In this document: one piece after another, positions 48,165 through 56,000 of the stretch
Numbering within the stretch: the first letter of the stretch is position 1
Layout: each line of letters starts with the position of its first letter
Source of the DNA: a virus
Length of the DNA: 64,000 nucleotides
Virus record (IMG/VR): IMGVR_UViG_3300044960_000921
Coordinates: 78,955-142,954 of that record
Direction: 5' to 3' (one strand)
Program-made: the position numbers and the translations under genes
Notes under the pieces: model-generated
The model's input: only the letters and a program-made list of their open reading frames with translations
The model's database searches: none
What the model was told of the DNA's origin: nothing

Positions 48165-48743
48165 TTAGGCGGCTTTCTTGAAGGTCGCTTTGAGCGACTT
48201 CACGGTCTCCGGCGTCACGGCCACGAGAGCCGTCGAGTCTGCCCCCAGCCGTTTGCGGATGTCCTCGGGCAGAGGGATGACATCGATGAAATCCTCAACC
48301 GTCTTGCAGGCGATCAGGAAGCTGGTGAACTGATCGATCTTCTCCTGCTGCAGTTTGTCGGCCTCGGCCTTGTGCTTGGCGTGGGCGTCGAAGGCTTTCT
48401 CGAACGCCTCGGAGACCGGAAACACGGTGCTGTTGTAGTAGCTGCAGTGGCGGTTATACGGGATGTCCGCCACCTCGCAGTCCGCGTTGAAGGTAAAGCC
48501 GTCCACCCGGCCGCTGGGCATCTGGAACTTGAGGCAGCGGTCTACGCGAGCCAGGTCATACTTGCGCAGCACGGCCATTTCCGCCTCCGGGTACTTGCTA
48601 CGGATGGCGGCGTTGGCCTCTTTCAGCATGATGGCGAGCTGCTTCTGCTCCTTGCTGCGGTCGATGCTGGTCTTGATGTGCTTCAGCCCGTATTCGCGGA
48701 TTACATCACGACGGGTATTGCTAAGAGCGATTTTCTTTGCCAT
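48165..48743 (-). CDS. Nmad5-like protein, possible nucleotide-modification associated
   Basis: 192 residues from ATG 48741-48743. MAKKIALSNTRRDVIREYGLKHIKTSIDRSKEQKQLAIMLKEANAAIRSKYPEAEM resembles the N-terminus of Nmad5 (LTN-x-x-R-x-x-I). C-terminal part CKTVEDFIDVIPLPEDIRKRLGADSTALVAVTPETVKSLKATFKK. Lies directly upstream of the MTase operon. The family is suggested by eye only. Confidence 0.4.
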   Translation of the reverse strand: MAKKIALSNTRRDVIREYGLKHIKTSIDRSKEQKQLAIMLKEANAAIRSKYPEAEMAVLRKYDLARVDRCLKFQMPSGRVDGFTFNADCEVADIPYNRHCSYYNSTVFPVSEAFEKAFDAHAKHKAEADKLQQEKIDQFTSFLIACKTVEDFIDVIPLPEDIRKRLGADSTALVAVTPETVKSLKATFKKAA

Positions 48744-48780
48744 AAGGGTAATGCCTTTCGATTTTCGGTTGGAGGGTTGA

Positions 48781-48807
48781 GGGAGCCAGATGTAGAGTCT
48801 GGCTCCC
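48781..48807. terminator. Perfect hairpin upstream of Nmad5-like gene
   Basis: 10-bp perfect stem GGGAGCCAGA/TCTGGCTCCC (48781-48790 and 48798-48807), 7-nt loop. Followed on the plus side by TTGTTGTT. Separates the small gene 48817-49014 from the Nmad5-like gene. Confidence 0.5.
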
Positions 48808-48816
48808 TTGTTGTTA

Positions 48817-49014
48817 CTATGCCGCGAGGACTTGCGCAACTAGTTCCTCGGTAGCCATCTGGCTATGCGGCTCGCTGCGGAACCAGTTGCCGTTCTCGTA
48901 GCGGTAGCCAGCGTCACGGAGCTGACGGCGGCGTTCTTCCGAGGGCTTCTCCGCGAAAGCGATCGAGACGGTCGTCGTCTGGCGGATGATGGCGATAGGT
49001 TTGGAATCAGTCAT
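48817..49014 (-). CDS. Small protein, unknown
   Basis: 65 residues with AGAAGGAGA upstream of the ATG. PIAIIRQTTTVSIAFAEKPSEERRRQLRDAGYRYENGNWFRSEP is a compact beta-alpha domain. First gene of the minus group that ends with the modification enzymes. Unknown. Confidence 0.55.
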   Translation of the reverse strand: MTDSKPIAIIRQTTTVSIAFAEKPSEERRRQLRDAGYRYENGNWFRSEPHSQMATEELVAQVLAA

Positions 49015-49101
49015 AACATTCTCCTTCTAGTTACAGGCTCGACCACCGAGCCTTACGGCACGCCCCCAGAACCCGCCTCGGACGGGAAGCCTCGGCGGTG
49101 G

Positions 49102-49152
49102 GCAAGCAGAGAATTGGGGGAGACCTTCAGGGGGAACCGATTCTCTGCTTGC
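49102..49152. repeat. 13-bp inverted repeat overlapping a promoter
   Basis: GCAAGCAGAGAAT (49102-49114) and ATTCTCTGCTTGC (49140-49152), perfect. The spacer holds GGGGGAGA and GGGGGAA-like units. The right arm contains the -35-like TTGC of promoter copy C. Likely an operator for the divergent genes on either side. Confidence 0.5.
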
Positions 49153-49177
49153 GCATCCCGGCGGCGGGTTCATAGTG
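49144..49177 (+). promoter_or_regulatory. Promoter, TCTGCTTGCGC-N17 family (copy C)
   Basis: TCTGCTTGCGC (49144-49154), then 17 nt to ATAGTG (49172-49177), with a strong AAGGAGGGAGG and ATG at 49225. The -10 is less good than in copies A and B. Confidence 0.5.
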
Positions 49178-49224
49178 CCAGGAATAGGCGTCGGTCGGGG
49201 CCGGTAACAAAAAGGAGGGAGGCA

Positions 49225-50112
49225 ATGAATCGGGCGTCTGCCGGGATTGACCGGCGAGACGGCGGGCGCTACCATGGTGGATGGCGCTTTGTTCAGGAGG
49301 TTGCTGCGTTCGGAGGGGGGGTGGCGATGCAGGTCCCAAGAGAGTGGCTGGACCGGATCAAGTCTCTAAACGACGAGGCTCGGGCTGCCGACCTGAGGCG
49401 CCTCGCCCTGCAATGCCTTCGGCTGACGGTTCCCTTGCTCGATGACAAGTCGGAGATCGAGCATGTTATCAGGATCTGCGATTCATACGACTCGCTCTGC
49501 GAGTGCCACTCCGCGGGCATCTCAGCCGATGAAATCGATGGCGTCCTTGCATCGAAGGGACTGATGACCCAGGCGGAGCTTCATGCGGCCTACAGGCAAT
49601 ACAGCATCTTCATCAGGTCCGCCACGAACCCGAATATGGCGATTACCTTCGCTTCGCTGGCGTCGGGCCAACTGGCTGCCTTTCTCGATGCCCACATGGA
49701 AGCGTCGCTGGGGAATGCCGAAGCCTATACCGCCGCGGTCGCAAAGTTCTCCGCCTTCTACAAGGCGGGGGACAAGTCCTCCTCGTTGCTGCATATCGAG
49801 TACCCCGAGGCGGCCAGCAAGCTGACGGCCCTGCTGAATGGCGCGGCGCGGGCAAAGACGCTGGACCGGCTGTCCGTCTTCCGATCGTTCACCGTCCACA
49901 AGTCCTTCCGGCACGTCGCGCGGCAGGCGGACGAAGCGGCAGACAACCCAGATCATAGCGGCCCCGCGTACAAGGTCCGCAAGCTCGGAGAATCCCTCGG
50001 CGTCCAGCTCACCCGCCTCGCCCCCGGCCCGGGCCGATCCCGCACCGAGCTCACCCCCGCCGGTCAGGCCCTCGCCGACTGGGTCTCCTCCCGCCCCGAC
50101 CTCCTATCCTGA
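49225..50112 (+). CDS. Protein with C-terminal LysR-type wHTH
   Basis: 295 residues from ATG 49225, chosen for AAAAAGGAGGGAGG upstream (49327 with GGAGG is an alternative start giving 261). Mostly helical N-terminus (YDSLCECHSAGISADEIDGVLASKG, then TFASLASGQLAAFLDAHMEASLGNAEAYTAAVAKFSAFYK). The last 65 residues align with the LysR DNA-binding domain (FRHVARQADEAADNP...RKLGESLGVQLTRLAPG...ELTPAGQALADW). A LysR HTH at the C-terminus is the reverse of the family. Likely a regulator or replication/partition factor beside ParB. Confidence 0.55.
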   Translation: MNRASAGIDRRDGGRYHGGWRFVQEVAAFGGGVAMQVPREWLDRIKSLNDEARAADLRRLALQCLRLTVPLLDDKSEIEHVIRICDSYDSLCECHSAGISADEIDGVLASKGLMTQAELHAAYRQYSIFIRSATNPNMAITFASLASGQLAAFLDAHMEASLGNAEAYTAAVAKFSAFYKAGDKSSSLLHIEYPEAASKLTALLNGAARAKTLDRLSVFRSFTVHKSFRHVARQADEAADNPDHSGPAYKVRKLGESLGVQLTRLAPGPGRSRTELTPAGQALADWVSSRPDLLS

Positions 50113-50125
50113 TCGCGCGTCCATC

Positions 50126-50154
50126 TGGGAAAAATCTGAGCCGCATTTTTCCCA
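50126..50154. terminator. Perfect hairpin after regulator gene
   Basis: TGGGAAAAAT/ATTTTTCCCA (50126-50135 and 50145-50154), 9-nt loop, 14 nt after the stop of the regulator. The T-run is within the stem; acts as terminator or mRNA end in either direction. Confidence 0.5.
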
Positions 50155-50188
50155 AATTTTCAGGCCAGGCCGCTCGCGCGTATTCTTA

Positions 50189-50214
50189 GTCAGACGCCTG
50201 AAGCGTCCGCTGAC
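50189..50214. repeat. Nested inverted repeat upstream of ParB, possible parS/operator
   Basis: GTCAG-ACGC ctgaa GCGT-ccg-CTGAC: inner GACGC/GCGTC and outer GTCAG/CTGAC around a 5-nt centre. It lies about 185 nt upstream of the ParB ATG in a 285-nt non-coding gap, the normal place for a ParB site. Confidence 0.4.
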
Positions 50215-50397
50215 GCAGTAAAGACCGCGATCCCGACGCGGGCCTTTGTTGCCTCGGCGCAAGAGCGGTCCGCCATCCGGCGCAACGCGATGCGTCCGGG
50301 ACTCGGTCCGCGATCATCCGGCGACCTCGCGTGTGGCCATTCTCGGCCACCGACCAGTGGTCGTCCGCGCTCAGCGATTCTTGACGGGGAGGTCCAC

Positions 50398-51201
50398 ATG
50401 CCGCTTCCGAAGCCGAAGCACGATACCTGGCCGCTCGACAAGATCATCGAGGGCCAGAACGCGAGGAAGGTTGAGATCGACGACGGGATCCGGGAGCTCT
50501 GCAACTCGATCGTCGCCAACGGGCTGCTCCAGCCCCTCATCGTCCTCGACAATCACCAGCTGATCGCCGGATTTCGCCGGCTCGCGGCGCTCCGTCTGGC
50601 CAAGGTCGACTCGGCCGCTGTCTCGATCTACCCCAGCACGCTCACGCCCGCACAGATCAAGGTCATCAATCTCACGGAGAACGTCCAGCGAGTGGATCTC
50701 TCCGAACCCGAGATCTACCTCTCCTGCTCGGAGCTCCTGAAGCTCAACCCGGAGTGGGCCCGCAAGGATCTCGCGGCGCACCTCGGGAAGGATCCGTCCA
50801 CCGTGACCCGGTGGCTGTGCCCGGACGACCTGATCCCCGAGGCCAGGCAGGCGTTCCTCGACGGCAAGTTCGGCTTCGCCAAGGCCTACGCGATCGCGAA
50901 GCTGCCGAGCGATCAGCAAGGTGGCTTGCTTGCGATGACCCTCAGCGGCGTCACCCGGGACGAGCTGGAACGTCATGGGCGCAGGAAGCGGTCCAGCGCA
51001 GCGCCAGCCGTTCGCGCCAGCAAGATCAAGGTGCCCCTGGTGTCCGGCCAGGTGGTCACCGTGGCCGGGGACGAGATCTCGCTGGAGGATGCCATCGAGG
51101 CGGCCACCGAGGCGGTCAAGCAGATGAAGCAGGCCGTGGCGAAGGGGCTTAACGCCAAGACCGCGATGAACGTGTGGCGTGATATTGCGGCAGCTAACTA
51201 G
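50398..51201 (+). CDS. parB: ParB/Spo0J-family partition protein (no ParA in window)
   Basis: 267 residues from ATG 50398 with GGGGAGG upstream. PLDKIIEGQNARKVEIDDGIRELCNSIVANGLLQPLIV then AGFRRLAALRLAKVD is the ParB N-terminal CTPase fold (Box I-II). HTH region LAAHLGKDPSTVTRWLCPDD. The C-terminal dimer part is short and charged. No ParA gene is visible in the window, so it may be an orphan ParB or a nucleoid-occlusion-like or regulatory protein; plasmid-type partition is the usual role. Confidence 0.88.
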   Translation: MPLPKPKHDTWPLDKIIEGQNARKVEIDDGIRELCNSIVANGLLQPLIVLDNHQLIAGFRRLAALRLAKVDSAAVSIYPSTLTPAQIKVINLTENVQRVDLSEPEIYLSCSELLKLNPEWARKDLAAHLGKDPSTVTRWLCPDDLIPEARQAFLDGKFGFAKAYAIAKLPSDQQGGLLAMTLSGVTRDELERHGRRKRSSAAPAVRASKIKVPLVSGQVVTVAGDEISLEDAIEAATEAVKQMKQAVAKGLNAKTAMNVWRDIAAAN

Positions 51202-51305
51202 CCAGCCGCAGCGCCGGGGTAAACCCCGCAGAATTCCTACGTTTCAAAGCGTTTTCTACGATTCACAGCGCACCCCTTGCGCCTGGTCGTGGAAGGTGCG
51301 CGCAC

Positions 51306-51503
51306 ATGAGCATCGCAATGAGGAAGAACGACAAGCACGAGCCGTATTGCGGCTGCCAGAGCTGCAAACCCACGAGCCGGGCGCTGGTGATCCTCAAGCC
51401 GGAGGAGAGGCCGCTGCTGGAGAAGGATGGGGAAAAGCAAAGGCCCCCGGAGGGGCCTTTGAACCCACCGCACACGATGGGTGGAAACTACGCCGGGTCA
51501 TGA
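51306..51503 (+). CDS. Small cysteine-containing protein
   Basis: 65 residues. YCGCQSCKPTSRALVILKPEERPLL contains a CGC-x-x-C zinc-knuckle-like cluster. The C-terminus runs through a perfect hairpin (AAAGGCCCC/GGGGCCTTT), so the true stop may be inside this gene or the hairpin may be a ParB-operon terminator. Low certainty. Confidence 0.4.
   Translation: MSIAMRKNDKHEPYCGCQSCKPTSRALVILKPEERPLLEKDGEKQRPPEGPLNPPHTMGGNYAGS
51440..51461 (+). terminator. Hairpin within small gene
   Basis: AAAGGCCCC/GGGGCCTTT (51440-51448 and 51453-51461), loop CGGA. Only TTT follows in the plus direction. May be a terminator for the ParB unit. Confidence 0.4.
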
Positions 51504-51655
51504 CTCCCGGCGGCCTCTTACGAGGACTTCGAGGCGCTGTGGGTGATTCTGCCGTTTCCCTCGTGGAGGTATTCTGCGCGCTTTACGGGATTCGCCCCAC
51601 AGCACCACGAACCTGCCACAGCCATTCCATTCGGTCAACCACCTTCGGAGGCCAC

Positions 51656-51853
51656 ATGAGCGACTGGTGGGAGATGGCGCTTGCCATCGGCGCAACCCTG
51701 TTCGCCTGGACGCTGGCGATCAGCGACCTGCTGGAGCACGCCCGATGGGTAGCGGAGAGCACCGCCAAGCTCCAAGAGCTGGAGCTGGACATCATGCGGG
51801 CGCAGGCAGAACTGTCACGCCTTCCGGGAGGTCAGCGATGTCTCTCGCCGTGA
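51656..51853 (+). CDS. Small membrane-anchored protein
   Basis: 65 residues from ATG 51656 (CGGAGG upstream). MSDWWEMALAIGATLFAWTLAISD then a coiled-coil (AESTAKLQELELDIMRAQAELSRLPG). First of three genes leading to the coupling protein. Confidence 0.55.
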   Translation: MSDWWEMALAIGATLFAWTLAISDLLEHARWVAESTAKLQELELDIMRAQAELSRLPGGQRCLSP

Positions 51854-52134
51854 ACGTGTTTTTTTATTCGATGATGGCAGCCTTCGCCGTGATGTTGCGG
51901 GGCGCCTGGCACTTCGGCACTTACCTGCGGCTCGAAAACCAAGCAACCCTCCGCGAGCACGAGCTGAGGAAGCTCAGGCTACAGATCGAGCTGGAGAGGG
52001 AACGGCACTCAGACCCTGACCAGAGCGCCCCTCCTGCTGACGGAGATACGGAAACAACCGCACTCAGTTCCATGACGACCGATTCACAGCCCACGACGCT
52101 GGAGGAGACATGCGATACTGCCGCGCAATCATGA
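51838..52134 (+). CDS. Small membrane/coiled-coil protein
   Basis: 98 residues from ATG 51838 (GGGAGG upstream), N-terminal hydrophobic segment (VFFYSMMAAFAVMLRGAW) then a charged coiled-coil (REHELRKLRLQIELERERHS). Its 3' end overlaps the coupling protein start. Possibly an accessory membrane factor of the transfer complex. Confidence 0.55.
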   Translation: MSLAVNVFFYSMMAAFAVMLRGAWHFGTYLRLENQATLREHELRKLRLQIELERERHSDPDQSAPPADGDTETTALSSMTTDSQPTTLEETCDTAAQS

Positions 52135-53849
52135 TCCTGGCGGTCATCATCTTCGCCTTGCTGCTCGCGGCCATCGCCGCCGGTATCCCCGTCCTCGCCC
52201 TCGGCATCGGCCTGGCCGTGCTGCTCGCGGCCGCCGGGAAGCGTGTCCGGACTTTGACCGCCTTTGGGACCGCCCGTTGGGCAGACATCGACGACCTGGA
52301 CCGGGCGGGGATGCTCGAGGGCGAATCCGGCCTGATCGTGGGCAAGGTCACGCTGCCCAGGCCGGGGTTCTTCGAGTCCATCCGGGCCTTGTTCGATCGC
52401 CGGGTCCCCCCGGTCGTGGCCTGCGAACGGCTCATGCTGTCGATGCGCAAGCTGCAGCGGCAGCCCGCCGAGACCGTGCCCGTCAGGCTCAACAAGGCCG
52501 TACACATCGCGGTATTCGCCCCGACCGGCGTGGGGAAAGGCGTGTCCTGCGTCATCCCGCACCTGCTGAACTGCCCCGATTCGATGGCCGTCGTGGACTT
52601 CAAGGGCGAGAACTACCAGCTGACCGCGAGGCACCGCCGCGAGAAATTCGGCCACAGGACCGTGGTCCTCGATCCGTTCAACGTGGTGACGAAAACCCCG
52701 GACACCTTCAATCCCCTGGACACCATCGACCCCAGGTCGCCGCTGCTCATCGACGATTGCCGGGCGCTCGCGAACGCCATGGTGATCAGGACAGGCGAGG
52801 AGAAGGACCCGTACTGGAACGACAGCGCCGAGCTCTGGATCACCGCGATGCTCGTAGCTGTGGCGCTCTACGGGCGGGACGAGAACCGATCGCTGCAGTC
52901 CGTGAGGACGCTCCTGACCATTCCGGCAAAGCGGGAGGCGATCATCGAGGTCCTCCGAAACGAGACCGGGCACGAGGGCATGGTGGCGAGGCTCGGGAAC
53001 CAGCTCACCAACTACAAGGACAAGGAGCTCGGTTCGGTCCTGAGCACGGCGAATCGGTTCATGAACTTCCTCGACACGCTCGCCGTCGCTGCCAGCACGA
53101 GGGCCAGCAGCTTCGACCTGTCCGAGCTGCGCAAGGGGAAGATGACCGTCTACCTGGTCCTGCCGCCCAAGCAGATCACCACCCAGGCCGGGCTGCTGCG
53201 GCTCTGGATCGGGGCGGCATTGCGGGCGGTCGTCGACGGGGGGCTTCAGGAGCAGAACAAGGTCCACTTCATCCTGGACGAGGCCGCCAGCCTGGGGCGA
53301 ATGGACTGCCTCGACGATGCGGTGGACAAGTATCGCGGGTACGGCGTGCGCCTCCAGTTCTACTACCAGTCGATGGGCCAGCTCCGCGAGTGCTGGGGCG
53401 AGGGCGGCGACACCACGCTTCTTTCGAACACGACGCAGGTATTCTTCGGCGTCAATGACCAGCAGACGTCGGAGTACGTGAGCGCCCGGCTGGGCGAAGC
53501 GACCATCGTCGTGGATTCCGGCGGGACGAACACCGGCAGTTCGCGGCAGGTCAGCAGCCCGGAGCCGAGCACCAGCCTCTCCGAGTCCTGGGGCAGCAAC
53601 TCGAACTGGGCCCAGCAGGCCCGGAAGCTTCTCAAGCCGGAGGAGGTCGTGGCGCTGCCCGCCCGGACGGCGATCACCTTCACCCCGGGCGTGCCCCCGA
53701 TCCGCACTACTCTGACGCGCTACTACGAGGAACAGAGCCCGGGAAACGGGCGACGGAACCACCTCCTCCGGACGGCGGAGGTGTGGCTGACGGCGATCCT
53801 CATGCTCGTGCTGGCGGGCGCGGTGGGGATCGCGATGGCGGGGTTTTAG
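52110..53849 (+). CDS. VirD4/TraG-type type IV coupling protein
   Basis: 579 residues. Two N-terminal transmembrane segments (MILAVIIFALLLAAIAAGIPVLALG). Walker A HIAVFAPTGVGKGVSCVIPHLL (about residue 137) and SMAVVDFKGENYQLTARHRREKFGHRT; Walker B-type FILDEAASLGRMD. C-terminal GVPPIRTTLTRYY region. It links the relaxase-DNA complex to a secretion channel. No T4SS genes are visible in the window, so the channel would be supplied elsewhere. Confidence 0.92.
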   Translation: MRYCRAIMILAVIIFALLLAAIAAGIPVLALGIGLAVLLAAAGKRVRTLTAFGTARWADIDDLDRAGMLEGESGLIVGKVTLPRPGFFESIRALFDRRVPPVVACERLMLSMRKLQRQPAETVPVRLNKAVHIAVFAPTGVGKGVSCVIPHLLNCPDSMAVVDFKGENYQLTARHRREKFGHRTVVLDPFNVVTKTPDTFNPLDTIDPRSPLLIDDCRALANAMVIRTGEEKDPYWNDSAELWITAMLVAVALYGRDENRSLQSVRTLLTIPAKREAIIEVLRNETGHEGMVARLGNQLTNYKDKELGSVLSTANRFMNFLDTLAVAASTRASSFDLSELRKGKMTVYLVLPPKQITTQAGLLRLWIGAALRAVVDGGLQEQNKVHFILDEAASLGRMDCLDDAVDKYRGYGVRLQFYYQSMGQLRECWGEGGDTTLLSNTTQVFFGVNDQQTSEYVSARLGEATIVVDSGGTNTGSSRQVSSPEPSTSLSESWGSNSNWAQQARKLLKPEEVVALPARTAITFTPGVPPIRTTLTRYYEEQSPGNGRRNHLLRTAEVWLTAILMLVLAGAVGIAMAGF

Positions 53850-53896
53850 AGTCCCAATCTCCGGCGCGAGCCGGGCCAACCGAAGGAGGCATCGAG

Positions 53897-54271
53897 ATGT
53901 CGAGAGAGGCGTTTGACCAGATCATGTCCGACCCGGGCCCCACTCGCACTGCGGAGTCGGCCGGGGGCATCGAGCCGCAGGAGCAGGCCGGGCGGAAGCT
54001 CGGCGAGGGGCACCTGGCAGCGATGGGGCGTCTTGGCGCCCACGAGATCACGCAGGCCCTGGCCGCCTTTCCGGACAGCAATATCAAGCCCATGGAGGAG
54101 CCGGGCGTGCTGGGTAACCCGACGCCCCAGATCGTCACGCAGGAGATGGGCGGCCTCAAGGACATCGGTCCCAGCGCCCGCGAGTTCAGTCTCCAGGACA
54201 TCCTGGATGCCCCGAGTCAGCCGACCCCGCCCTCGCAGCAGCAGGACCGGGACATGGGGCGGGAGATGTGA
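53897..54271 (+). CDS. Transfer-region protein, unknown
   Basis: 124 residues from ATG 53897 with GAAGGAGG upstream. MSREAFDQIMSDPGPTRTAESAGG, then GRLGAHEITQALAAFPDSNIKPMEEPGVLG and a glutamine/proline-rich tail. Follows the coupling protein. Unknown. Confidence 0.5.
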   Translation: MSREAFDQIMSDPGPTRTAESAGGIEPQEQAGRKLGEGHLAAMGRLGAHEITQALAAFPDSNIKPMEEPGVLGNPTPQIVTQEMGGLKDIGPSAREFSLQDILDAPSQPTPPSQQQDRDMGREM

Positions 54272-54398
54272 GGAGGCGGCCGGGGCTGCGACCGCCAGGT
54301 TCAAGCCCCGGCCGCCGAGGCTCGACGCGCCTCGGGCGCGGAGCTGACAGCCGGAGAGTAGATCGCTTCACGCCATTTCACAAGGAGATTCGCGACTC

Positions 54399-54581
54399 AT
54401 GTTCGACTTCCCGACCAACCCATTCTCCGCGGACGCCTTCGGGCGGGCCTTCGTCATCGGCGTCGTCGGCTGGGCCATCGCCTGGAAGTGGCTGTCGAAG
54501 AACAGCCCCGCGGTGGCCGGTGCGACCAAGAAGGCCGCCACCACCAAGGCCATCAGCGTCATCACGCGGCTGCTGAAATGA
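54399..54581 (+). CDS. Small membrane protein
   Basis: 60 residues with one hydrophobic segment (GRAFVIGVVGWAIAWKWL) and a basic C-terminus (TKKAATTKAISVITRLLK). Possibly a membrane component. Unknown. Confidence 0.5.
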   Translation: MFDFPTNPFSADAFGRAFVIGVVGWAIAWKWLSKNSPAVAGATKKAATTKAISVITRLLK

Positions 54582-54623
54582 CCGGCCGGGGCACGGACGC
54601 CCCGCCCTCAATTGGAGTGAGCC

Positions 54624-54956
54624 ATGCCCAGCGACGAGAAGCGCCTGAGCGAGGTTTTCAACCACATCATGCGGATCAAGGAGGGCACTTATCCGGCGGT
54701 TGTGGGCCGGAACCAGGCTTACCGCATCGAGGAACGGCCGTGGCAGGACATGCCGGAGCGCAGCAAGCTCGCGATCCTGCAGGACGCGGTCGACTGGTCG
54801 GGCGTCTCGAACCGCGACCAGGGCCACATCCTCCTGTCCGAGATCGACCCCGGCAAGATCAGCGACGCCCAGCGAAACCGTCTGATCGGCATGGCAACGC
54901 AGGAGGAGGGGAACACCATCGACAGGAGCCGCGAGCGCGGCGGGAGGGAGCGGTGA
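54624..54956 (+). CDS. Small protein, unknown
   Basis: 110 residues. RLSEVFNHIMRIKEGTYPAVVGRNQAYRIEERPWQDMPERSKLAILQDAVDWSGVSNRDQGHILLSEIDPGKISDAQR. Helical, no motif. Stop overlaps the next GTG. Confidence 0.5.
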   Translation: MPSDEKRLSEVFNHIMRIKEGTYPAVVGRNQAYRIEERPWQDMPERSKLAILQDAVDWSGVSNRDQGHILLSEIDPGKISDAQRNRLIGMATQEEGNTIDRSRERGGRER

Positions 54957-55168
54957 ATGAGTGGCCCATGCCCGACGACCCCGAAGCGATCGAGTACGAC
55001 TGTGCCCTGGCCGCCGGCCTGCTCATCGTCGAGATGATCCAGACGAGCCCCGGCGCCACGACCCCCGAATTGGTTTCCTTCATCACCTGCGCGTGCCTCG
55101 AAGCCGTGAAGGAGGCGAGGCGGCGACTATCGGAGCCTGTCCATGCTGCGAGGCCATCAGTCAACTGA
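54953..55168 (+). CDS. Small helical protein, unknown
   Basis: 71 residues from GTG 54953 (overlaps the previous stop as GTGA). YDCALAAGLLIVEMIQTSPGATTPELVSFITCACLEAVKEARRRL. Hydrophobic and helical, with cysteines. Unknown. Confidence 0.45.
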   Translation: MNEWPMPDDPEAIEYDCALAAGLLIVEMIQTSPGATTPELVSFITCACLEAVKEARRRLSEPVHAARPSVN

Positions 55169-55328
55169 CCCCGCTGTCCACGACCTCTGCATCCGCATCG
55201 CGCGAAAGTGCGTGTGGGTCATCCAGGCCGTGCTGCGCGAGGAGGAGCGGATCGAGGCGGTGCGGGAGTTCTACCGAGTTGCGCGGGAGGAACTCGAGAA
55301 GCGTCCGGGCGCGGGCGAGGAGGTATAG
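55143..55328 (+). CDS. Small helical protein, unknown
   Basis: 61 residues: STDPAVHDLCIRIARKCVWVIQAVLREEERIEAVREFYRVAREELEKRPG. Charged amphipathic helix pair. Overlaps the previous gene by 26 nt. Unknown. Confidence 0.45.
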   Translation: MLRGHQSTDPAVHDLCIRIARKCVWVIQAVLREEERIEAVREFYRVAREELEKRPGAGEEV

Positions 55329-55330
55329 CA

Positions 55331-55981
55331 ATGCCGGACCAAGAAGATTTCCGCGACGAGGGCCGCGAGTCGCTGGGAGGACATGGCGACCAACTGGGGT
55401 CCATCAGGCCGCTCACCCAGCAACTCATCGAGTGCTGCCAGCTCGACGTCTGGCCTGGCAGGGCTACCGTCATTGACTTCGGCATCAAGACATCCAGCCA
55501 CCTCGGCGCGCTCCAATACGCGATCCGGGAGGAATTGGTCACGCCGCAGGAATTGGACGCGGCGATGGGGAAGGGCGACAAGCTGACGGAGATCGCGCAG
55601 CGTGGCGAAAACCCCTACCGGTTCGTGACGTTCCGCACGGCCTGGGACGACCTGGGCCCCGAGTTGGAGGAATACCCGTCTCCGGAAGAGGCGAAGGCCC
55701 TGGCCGCCGAGATCCGCGCGGACGAGCACGCCGCGCGGGTCCGCGATTACGGCGATGCAGATGCAGCGAGCTACGGGCAGCGGGTGGCCGAAGGTGCGGC
55801 CGACGTGCGGCACCTTGAGCCGCTGCCGGAGCCGGTCCCGGCTGAGGAGCTGGACCGAGTGCTGCCCGAGATCGAGCGGCAGTGGCAGACGCCCCAGGGG
55901 CGGCTCCAGGACATCCTGGACGGCAAGGGGCTGGGCGTCGAGCAGCCGGTGGACGCGAAAGCACACGAACGGGAACGCTGA
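55331..55981 (+). CDS. Helical protein, unknown
   Basis: 216 residues from ATG 55331. Central helices (LIECCQLDVWPGRATVIDFGIKTSSHLGALQYAIREELVTPQELDAAMGKGDKL) and an acidic C-terminal half (DEHAARVRDYGDADAASYGQRVAEGAADVRHLEPLP). No motif. Unknown. Confidence 0.45.
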   Translation: MPDQEDFRDEGRESLGGHGDQLGSIRPLTQQLIECCQLDVWPGRATVIDFGIKTSSHLGALQYAIREELVTPQELDAAMGKGDKLTEIAQRGENPYRFVTFRTAWDDLGPELEEYPSPEEAKALAAEIRADEHAARVRDYGDADAASYGQRVAEGAADVRHLEPLPEPVPAEELDRVLPEIERQWQTPQGRLQDILDGKGLGVEQPVDAKAHERER

Positions 55982-56000
55982 AAGGACAAGGAGACCGGAC

